From Candidatus Fermentibacterota bacterium (GTDB lineage Bacteria; Fermentibacterota; Fermentibacteria; Fermentibacterales; Fermentibacteraceae): a stretch of DNA of 5,340 nucleotides. Location: contig JAAYTY010000004.1 in the NCBI GenBank assembly GCA_012523605.1, positions 1 through 5,340 of the forward strand, given 5' to 3'. This document shows, in pieces, positions 1 to 4,541 of the stretch; position 1 is the stretch's first letter; each line of letters begins with the position of its first letter. The notes under the pieces were generated by a model. The model saw nothing but the letters and a program-made list of their open reading frames with translations, had not been told where the DNA came from and searched no databases. The position numbers and the translations under genes were made by a program.

Positions 1-2217
1 CATGAGTACAAGGCCGCCGGGCGATGTCCCGCCACCTCCGACGCCGGCCTGGCCCGTCCCCCAGATCTCGACGTCGTCAATGTTCCAGCCGCAGTAGGTC
101 CAGCCTCCATCGGTCGTCCCCATGGTCCATCTTATGTACACTGCGTACTGGTCGTCTGCCACGTCGGAGATGTCCACCGTCTGTTCGACCCATCCCCCGT
201 CGGCTATCTCGTCCGGATTGGCCCAGACCGTCGTCCAGTTCTGGCCGTCGATGCTCGCACGCACGTACGCGTGGTCGTACGAGGGTTGCTCCACCCCGAG
301 CCACCGGCGGAACCTCAACTGCGTGTTGTAGATTCCACAGCAGTTTATGGAACCGGTCGTGAGGTGGGTCTCGGGAAGGTTGTTCGGATAGTCACCTTGG
401 AGGTTGTAGCCGAATACGTTCGACCCAGTGAATCCGGATGTCGGGTCGGGGCAGCCGTGCGAGCCCCCTCCGCCGGTCGGGATCCCGAACGCCCACTGGC
501 CCCCGGTGGTCCATCCCGGATCGGCATCCATCGGCCAGGAATACTGGAGGGTCGGCATGCCGATTATCAGGATTGCGTCACTGGTCGTGTCGCCCTTGTG
601 GTTGGTGGTGTTGGTGAAGCCGATGGTGGTCATGTAGATGCCTTCCGGAAGTGCGGCGGCATCGGGATTCAAAGATGCGGCTACCTCCTCGGCGGGTCCG
701 TATGGATCCAGAGATCCCGTTGTCGGGCCGGTCAAGTCCAGCCAGCCGACCACCGGGTTCATGGTTATCTCGTAATCGATGGCCGACGATCCCTTGTTCT
801 CGAGCTGCCAGACCTGGCTGGAGGGCGTGAAGGGGCCGCCCTGGGGGCCGGACGACTGGAGGCCTTCGGAGGGCGACACGGACAGCCCCTCGAAATCGCC
901 GAGAGCCTTTATGCAGAAATTGCCCGTTCCCGGATACGGATTGCCCGCCCAGTCGTACAGGTCCAGCCAGGCCGAGCCCGACCAGTAATAGCTCTCCCCA
1001 GGCGATGCCGAGGACTCCACTATGGTTCTGTAGCTCGCCCCCAGGAGCACCGGCACATCCGAAGTCCTGTCGTAGGGTTGGCCTCCTTCGGACAGATAGA
1101 GCCGTATGTAGAAGTCATCGCCTTCGGGGATGGGGATCGGGACAGGGAGATCTGCGGTCATGAATCCCCTGCGTGCGGCAATTCCGCATATGCTTCCGAG
1201 AAAACCGCCCGGCTCGCCCGACTGGAAGTCATCGAAGACATCTACCGTATAGACGACTTCATCGGCGGCAGTGAAGAAGCTCACGGCCCTCAGCATGAAA
1301 TCGGACTCCGCCGTGAAGGCGTTTATGGCCTCCTGACAGTCGGTCTTTGTGTCGCGCCAGCCGTGGTAGTCGTGATAGTAGATGGTATCGTAGTCGATCA
1401 GATCCACCGACTGATGCGAAACAGCTCCCATCCAGGGCTCCTGGCAGCAGTACTTGTCGTAGTAGGAGATCCAGAAGTACCCGTCGAATCCCCAGCCGGT
1501 GCCCCAGCTGTTCTTGCAGAGCCAGGCTCCAGGAAGGGGCGCCTGGGTCTGGAGAGTATCGTTCCAGCCGACGATAGCGACCGCGTGGTTCGGCAGATCG
1601 GGACTCGCGGGCGGCTGGTAGTGGATGAAATTCTGTATATAGGAGCTGGAGTAGCACATGCAGGTTCCCATCACTCCGTTCTCCATGATGATGTACTTGA
1701 TCATGTCGATGTTCGAGAGGTCGGGCCCCGCCGTGAGCCACTCGATCTCGCGCGGGGCGTACCTGTGGTAGCTGTCCAGGAATCGTTCCGGGGGTGTGGA
1801 GTAGGACTGCCCGTCAGCGTCCCGCACCGCTCCTTCCCCTCTGGTGAAATACGCCGAAGCAACCAGATAGTCGCCGCCTTCGTGAACGGTCAGGCCGCCA
1901 AAGGGCGGCTCCAGATCGTCATTGTTGAAGCTGTTGAAACCGTTCCACCAGTCCAGGTGGTATTCGGCCAGGTTGGGCTCGCCGGTTTCGCCATGGGCCG
2001 CCCAGTTTCCGGTCATGAGCAGATTGCCCTCGAGGGAAGCCATGGCTCCGTGGGTCCAGCATGTTCCTCCCTGCTGGCTCTTCACGGAGGTCACATAGCT
2101 GATTCCACCAACATCCCTCAGGTCGAACACGATCGGCGGCTGTGCATGTGCAACGGTGGCTGAAACGAAGAGCATCAGACCGATCACGGAACCTGCGCTG
2201 CCGAACGGAATGCGCAT
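1..2217 (-). CDS. Secreted papain-like (C1A) cysteine peptidase with lectin-like, BACON-like and jelly-roll domains; C-terminus beyond the left edge
   Basis: Probable secreted endopeptidase; 739 codons are visible and the frame is still open at the left edge. Residues 1-25 form a signal peptide (cleavage after AHA). The catalytic domain follows directly (about 29-275): nucleophile Cys53 in GGTCWTHGA, His211 in LPNHAVAIVGW, Asn236 in CKNSWGTGWG. These three motifs are diagnostic of peptidase family C1A. Residues about 278-440 resemble the lectin-like domain that follows the catalytic domain in archaeal and bacterial C1 proteases. Residues about 444-553 (GPFTPSSQVWQLENKG, then FTNTTN) match BACON-like repeats. 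Residues about 556-719 (DPTSGFTGSNVFGYNLQGDY, RRWLGVE, GWNIDDVEIW) form a jelly-roll module common in secreted proteins. A Gly-rich linker at 723-735 suggests another domain, perhaps a sorting tail, off-window. No propeptide is seen. The ATG at 2217 is chosen for its signal peptide and purine-rich upstream sequence (GGGAAGG, 9 nt away). Substrate unknown. Confidence 0.93.
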   Translation of the reverse strand, partial: MRIPFGSAGSVIGLMLFVSATVAHAQPPIVFDLRDVGGISYVTSVKSQQGGTCWTHGAMASLEGNLLMTGNWAAHGETGEPNLAEYHLDWWNGFNSFNNDDLEPPFGGLTVHEGGDYLVASAYFTRGEGAVRDADGQSYSTPPERFLDSYHRYAPREIEWLTAGPDLSNIDMIKYIIMENGVMGTCMCYSSSYIQNFIHYQPPASPDLPNHAVAIVGWNDTLQTQAPLPGAWLCKNSWGTGWGFDGYFWISYYDKYCCQEPWMGAVSHQSVDLIDYDTIYYHDYHGWRDTKTDCQEAINAFTAESDFMLRAVSFFTAADEVVYTVDVFDDFQSGEPGGFLGSICGIAARRGFMTADLPVPIPIPEGDDFYIRLYLSEGGQPYDRTSDVPVLLGASYRTIVESSASPGESYYWSGSAWLDLYDWAGNPYPGTGNFCIKALGDFEGLSVSPSEGLQSSGPQGGPFTPSSQVWQLENKGSSAIDYEITMNPVVGWLDLTGPTTGSLDPYGPAEEVAASLNPDAAALPEGIYMTTIGFTNTTNHKGDTTSDAILIIGMPTLQYSWPMDADPGWTTGGQWAFGIPTGGGGSHGCPDPTSGFTGSNVFGYNLQGDYPNNLPETHLTTGSINCCGIYNTQLRFRRWLGVEQPSYDHAYVRASIDGQNWTTVWANPDEIADGGWVEQTVDISDVADDQYAVYIRWTMGTTDGGWTYCGWNIDDVEIWGTGQAGVGGGGTSPGGLVLM

Positions 2218-2259
2218 CGTCCCCAACCTTCCCGACCGGCGCCTGCCTGGTCCAGAGCC

Positions 2260-2271
2260 TGCAGTACTGCA
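2260..2271. repeat. 12-bp perfect palindrome in the peptidase leader
   Basis: TGCAGTACTGCA reads identically on both strands. It lies between the candidate promoter and the peptidase start codon, where a dimeric repressor could bind. No known operator was recognised, and a chance palindrome is possible. Confidence 0.3.
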
Positions 2272-2291
2272 AAAGGGTCTTCGGTTACTTC

Positions 2292-2320
2292 TCTATACTC
2301 GGGATGCAGAGGCTGCGCAA
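2292..2320 (-). promoter_or_regulatory. Candidate sigma70-type promoter of the peptidase gene
   Basis: On the minus strand, TTGCGC (2320-2315) and TATAGA (2297-2292) are separated by exactly 17 nt. This fits the -35/-10 layout with 4/6 and 5/6 consensus matches. Transcription would start near 2285, giving a leader of about 68 nt before the ATG at 2217. It lies downstream of the terminator hairpin of the preceding gene, which supports independent transcription. Based on sequence match only. Confidence 0.5.
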
Positions 2321-2335
2321 GTACGCCGAAACGGA

Positions 2336-2365
2336 TGCGGGATCCGCGTCACCGCGGATCCCGCA
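2336..2365 (-). terminator. Strong hairpin after the propeller gene, probable intrinsic terminator
   Basis: A perfect inverted repeat: arms 2336-2347 and 2354-2365 pair over 12 bp with a 6-nt loop. It begins 20 nt after the TAG stop at 2386-2388. The minus-strand sequence after the stem (TCCGTTTCGG) has only a weak T-run, so termination may be inefficient or the hairpin may instead protect the mRNA 3' end. Being symmetrical, it would fold on either strand. Confidence 0.6.
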
Positions 2366-2385
2366 CGGGACAACCGGTGAAGAGG

Positions 2386-3387
2386 CTACAGTCTCGTGAT
2401 CGAGAGGCTCGCCATCGCGCCGGTCGGATCGGTCACCTTCACCATATAGACGCCCGAAGGCAGGCCTGATCCGCTCAGATTGAAGATGTCCTGGAACGGC
2501 GCCTCGAGGACCCTGCGGCCGGAGAGGTCGAACATCTCCAGCAAGGCCCCGGAGGAGAAGCCTGAACCGATGAGAGTGGTCATGCCATCGAAAGGATTGT
2601 CCGTTACCGAGAGGCCGACCGCCGCGCCCCCCTCGCCCTCCTCGACCCCCAGCCCGTAATCCAGGTCGATCTGGTAGATCGTGTTGTTGTTGGGGTTGCT
2701 GACCCACAGATACCTGTGGCCTCCGGAGGTGCTGAAAGCCATGCCCCTCACGGCTGGCACCAGGTCGCACGCATAGGTCAGGGTGCCGACGGAATTATAG
2801 GCGCGGATGGGAGAATCGGCCTGATTCGTGGCGACCCAGAGGTCTCCGGTCGAGTTGTTGTTCGTTCCCTCGCGGGCGATGTCATAGGTTACAAGGCCGG
2901 TAGGAAGCGTTCCCGTCTGAGTCGGTTCGATCGTCGATGGAAGAGGAAGCGGGGATGCCGTGTAGATCTGGTTTCCTGTGCCGAGGAAGTAGGCTGCCGT
3001 CGCGCTGCTGCCTGCACCACCACCCACCGGGTAGTAAGTGCCGCCGCCTCAACCATCGCACCAGAGCACCGTCGTGCCGGAGAGCGATCCCGAGGTCGTG
3101 TACTTGTACACTGTCGCGGTTCCCGCAGTCACATAGAGCAGCGTTCCACAGTAGCCTATGCCATCCGGGCTGGCGATGGCCGGAGAGATGAGGAAGGAAC
3201 TCTGTACCGCTCCTGTTGCCGGATCGAGCTTGTAGATGTAGCGCGAGCTTGTAAGCGCCCAGAGGTAGTTCTCGCCGTAGGCCAGCCCGACCAGTCCGGT
3301 AGTGGGAGCAGGGAAGGAGTTGACGATCTGCGGTGCCGCGGATGCAAGCGCAACGACCAGGATCACGAAGAGCAGAGCTTTCTTCAA
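2386..3387 (-). CDS. Secreted YVTN/NHL-like beta-propeller protein with FlgD/T9SS-like tail, interrupted by an in-frame TGA
   Basis: Probable exported protein of 333 codons counting the internal TGA; function unknown. Residues 1-18 are a signal peptide (MKKALLFVILVVALASA). Residues about 19-248 contain repeated short beta-strand blocks such as NYLWALTSSRYIYKLD, GDLWVATN, and RYLWVSNPNNNTIYQIDL, typical of YVTN/NHL/SMP-30-like propellers. An acidic-Gly linker (about 249-256) leads to an Ig-like tail (about 258-333) with NPFDG, MFDLSGRRVL, LPSGVYMVKV. This resembles FlgD-Ig or Por secretion tails used for export or surface anchoring. The start is TTG at 3387, chosen because it gives the signal peptide and sits 3 nt after AAGGAGGTGA. 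Codon 113 is TGA (3051-3049) in the same frame as coherent propeller sequence on both sides. Without recoding, the product is a 112-residue fragment lacking its tail. It may therefore be a pseudogene, a base-call error, or a recoded gene. Confidence 0.82.
3017..3037 (-). other. Hairpin just downstream of the in-frame TGA (SECIS-like placement, speculative)
   Basis: On the minus-strand transcript, UUACUACCC (3037-3029) can pair with GGGUGGUGG (3025-3017) over 9 bp, three of them G-U, around a GGU loop (3028-3026). The loop begins 21 nt after the TGA, within the range of bacterial SECIS elements, whose apical loop carries conserved guanines. No bulged U is evident, the loop is very small, and the region codes for a Gly-rich stretch, which makes such pairing easy by chance. 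No claim of function is made. Confidence 0.2.
3049..3051 (-). other. In-frame TGA at codon 113 of the propeller gene
   Basis: The codons around it read Trp-Cys-Asp-Gly-TGA-Gly-Gly-Gly-Thr-Tyr-Tyr, with no frame change. A single G-to-T change from GGA (Gly) would explain it. General reassignment of TGA is unlikely: tryptophan is encoded by TGG throughout the peptidase gene, which has no internal TGA, and the right-hand propeller gene ends in TGA at 4544-4542. Confidence 0.95.
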
Positions 3388-3390
3388 CAG

Positions 3391-3400
3391 TCACCTCCTT
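3391..3400 (-). promoter_or_regulatory. Perfect Shine-Dalgarno that fixes the TTG start of the propeller gene
   Basis: AAGGAGGTGA is fully complementary to the usual 16S rRNA 3' end. It is followed by CTG and then TTG at 3387-3385, which places the AGGAGG core 6 nt from the start codon. No ATG in this frame gives an intact signal peptide, so TTG is the best start. Confidence 0.85.
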
Positions 3401-3439
3401 GGAGCGTTATCGAACAACCTTTCATGCCACGGAGCACAA

Positions 3440-3470
3440 AGAATATCCGTCAACAGCCGTCAACCGTCAA
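3440..3470 (-). promoter_or_regulatory. Three TTGACGG heptamers and a possible -10 upstream of the propeller gene
   Basis: On the minus strand TTGACGG occurs at 3470-3464, 3463-3457 and 3453-3447, the first two abutting and the third 3 nt further on. TTGACG is 5/6 of the -35 consensus. The first copy lies 19 nt from TATTCT (3445-3440), a slightly long spacer. The array could be a promoter with overlapping -35 elements or a small operator. A start near 3433 would give a leader of about 46 nt. Confidence 0.4.
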
Positions 3471-3513
3471 ACCCTGCCCGGATTGCAGTTAGAGCAGGCC
3501 CGGGGCTGTTCAT

Positions 3514-3568
3514 GGCCCAGCCCTGAAGGCATGGGCCGGCTTCGGCCGGACCAGCTGCGAAGGCGCAG
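3514..3568. repeat. Cluster of GC-rich hairpins between peroxiredoxin and propeller genes
   Basis: Three inverted repeats follow one another. At 3514-3537, arms of 9 bp (GGCCCAGCC with GGC-A-TGGGCC, one bulged A) enclose CTGAA. At 3536-3549, CCGGC and GCCGG enclose TTCG, an extra-stable tetraloop if read on the plus strand. At 3555-3568, CTGCG and CGCAG enclose AAGG. The first two share two bases and so compete. An alternative pairing joins 3503-3508 with 3518-3523. This could be a structured 3' end, a bidirectional terminator region or a dispersed palindromic repeat; I cannot assign it. No gene was found here. Confidence 0.45.
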
Positions 3569-3580
3569 TCGAACGACGAG

Positions 3581-3601
3581 GGGGCCCGCCCGGCGAGCCC
3601 C
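3581..3601 (-). terminator. Hairpin just after the peroxiredoxin stop, possible terminator
   Basis: On the minus-strand transcript GGGGCUCGC pairs with GCGGGCCCC over 9 bp (one U-G pair) around a CGG loop, starting 22 nt after the TAG stop at 3625-3623. The G-U pair exists only on the minus-strand RNA and becomes a C-A mismatch on the other strand, which fits minus-strand transcription. The downstream sequence has no proper T-tract, so intrinsic termination is uncertain. Confidence 0.45.
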
Positions 3602-3622
3602 TTGAAATCACGGTAACCCTGC

Positions 3623-4324
3623 CTACTCGGGCAGCTTCTTGAGGCAGAGGAACCAGTCGAGGCACTCGTAGTCCGTGCCCGCCTTGCTGACTCTTTCGGC
3701 GGCCTGGCCGCAGGATCCCGGAGGCGGGATTATGACCCTGTCTCCGGGGCGCCAGTCTGCCGGAGTGGCCACCTTGTATTTGTCCGATGTCTGCATGGCC
3801 AGCAGCAGTCTCTTCAGCTCGTCGAAGTTCCGGCCGTTCGAGAGCGGATAGTAGATGATCGCACGGACCTTCGCCTCCGGATCGATGAAGAAGACCGCCC
3901 TGACGGCCTGGGTGTTGCTCGCGCCCGGCTGGACCATCCCGTACCTGTGCGCGACCTCCATCGTGAGGTCGGCGATCACCGGGAACTTCACCTCCATGTT
4001 CTTCATGCCGTTCCAGGCGATCTTCTCTTTTATGGTCCTGAGCCATGCGATATGGCTGTAGTGGCTGTCGATGGACAACCCCACCAGCTCGCAGTTCAGG
4101 GCCCTGAACTCGTCCTGCATCCTGGCGAAGGTCATGAACTCGGTGGTGCAGACCGGCGTGAAGTCGGCGGGATGGCTGAACAGGATCACCCATTTCCCCT
4201 TGTAGTCATCGGGAAAGCTGATCATGCCCTGGGTCGTCATTGCCGTGAACGCCGGGGCCGGCTCGCCGATGAGGGGTATCCTCGGGCTGTCCTCCCTGCA
4301 GCAGTTATCTCTGTCTTCGCACAT
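3623..4324 (-). CDS. Peroxiredoxin, Prx6/archaeal-type AhpC-TSA family
   Basis: Cytoplasmic thiol peroxidase that reduces hydrogen peroxide and organic hydroperoxides; 233 residues, within the usual range for this subfamily. The thioredoxin fold starts near IPLIGEPAPAF (16-26). The active-site motif PxxxTxxC is seen as HPADFTPVCTTEF with Pro52, Thr56 and peroxidatic Cys59. Arg142 (AVRAVFFIDP) and Arg165 (NGRNFDEL) are the expected active-site and family arginines. The C-terminal extension carries Cys205, Cys221 and Cys227; the last two, in ECLDWFLC, match the six-residue Cys spacing of archaeal Prx such as the Aeropyrum enzyme, where one acts in resolution. The ATG at 4324 is preferred over an in-frame GTG at 4372 because GAGGAGG lies 6 nt upstream. 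Its N-terminal tail has Cys2, Cys8 and Cys9, which is unusual. The electron donor is not encoded in the window. Confidence 0.95.
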   Translation of the reverse strand: MCEDRDNCCREDSPRIPLIGEPAPAFTAMTTQGMISFPDDYKGKWVILFSHPADFTPVCTTEFMTFARMQDEFRALNCELVGLSIDSHYSHIAWLRTIKEKIAWNGMKNMEVKFPVIADLTMEVAHRYGMVQPGASNTQAVRAVFFIDPEAKVRAIIYYPLSNGRNFDELKRLLLAMQTSDKYKVATPADWRPGDRVIIPPPGSCGQAAERVSKAGTDYECLDWFLCLKKLPE

Positions 4325-4397
4325 TCCATTCCTCCTCGACTGCGAGAGCCGCTTCGTCGCGGCCCTGTTCACAAGCGGCCTTCACCATGCAGGGCAT
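4305..4397 (-). CDS. Possible 30-residue small ORF overlapping the peroxiredoxin start
   Basis: A short frame, MPCMVKAACEQG... ending in NVRRQR then TAA, is preceded by GGAGG 5 nt before its ATG at 4397. It overlaps the peroxiredoxin start by 20 nt in another frame, so translation could be coupled, or it could act as a leader peptide. It has two cysteines (Cys3 and Cys9). The same frame is open further upstream to a TTG at 4499, where two more Cys-proximal residues (EC) precede it. No homologue was recognised, and chance is quite possible. Confidence 0.25.
   Translation of the reverse strand: MPCMVKAACEQGRDEAALAVEEEWNVRRQR
4331..4337 (-). promoter_or_regulatory. Shine-Dalgarno that decides the peroxiredoxin start
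   Basis: GAGGAGG on the minus strand lies 6 nt before the ATG at 4324-4322. Another ATG five bases nearer is in a different frame and too close to be used efficiently. Confidence 0.75.
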
Positions 4398-4470
4398 GCA
4401 CTCCTCCGGAGGGACTTGCCGGGTGATTGATCGCACCCGCATGGAAGCCAGCGGCAACACTTCCTCGGGC

Positions 4471-4499
4471 ATCCTATGGCAAAGCGGCTCAGACGGCAA
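4471..4499 (-). promoter_or_regulatory. Candidate promoter of the peroxiredoxin gene
   Basis: TTGCCG (4499-4494) and TAGGAT (4476-4471) are 17 nt apart on the minus strand, each 4/6 to sigma70 consensus. A start near 4464 would give a leader of about 140 nt that includes the small ORF. No recognisable PerR/Fur-type box was found in the 217-bp gap. Confidence 0.3.
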
Positions 4500-4515
4500 G
4501 GCTTCAAGAGCAAGG

Positions 4516-4528
4516 CCCGGCGGCCGGG
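4516..4528 (-). terminator. Weak hairpin after the right-hand propeller gene
   Basis: CCCGG and CCGGG form a 5-bp GC stem with a 3-nt loop, starting 13 nt after the TGA stop at 4544-4542. On the minus strand it is followed by CCTTGCTCTTG, a poor T-tract. A short stem in GC-rich DNA is easily fortuitous. Confidence 0.2.
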
Positions 4529-4541
4529 GCGGGAGGTTCGG

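Noticed and set aside
1259..1741. 160-codon minus-strand frame within the peptidase gene
   Set aside because: It is an out-of-frame reading of the peptidase coding sequence, with an Arg/His/Leu-rich composition and no domain.
271..2163. 630-codon open frame on the plus strand
   Set aside because: It lies entirely antisense to the peptidase gene, whose minus-strand frame shows a signal peptide, complete Cys/His/Asn catalytic motifs and known domains. Long antisense frames are common in GC-rich coding DNA, and this translation shows no recognisable domain.
2882..3394. 170-codon minus-strand frame beginning in the Shine-Dalgarno of the propeller gene, which would bypass the TGA
   Set aside because: Its product has no signal peptide and a shadow-like composition. 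The true frame continues as propeller sequence on both sides of the TGA, so no frameshift into this frame is needed.
2716..3492. 258-codon plus-strand frame opposite the propeller gene
   Set aside because: It is Arg-rich with no recognisable domain, and it lies antisense to a gene with a signal peptide, ribosome-binding site and sorting tail.
3510..4193. 227-codon minus-strand frame overlapping the peroxiredoxin gene
   Set aside because: Out-of-frame shadow: the peroxiredoxin frame contains every family motif.
4325..4372. Sixteen-codon N-terminal extension of the peroxiredoxin from a GTG at 4372
   Set aside because: The ATG at 4324 has GAGGAGG at ideal spacing, while the GTG has no comparable ribosome-binding site, and the extra residues match nothing in the family.
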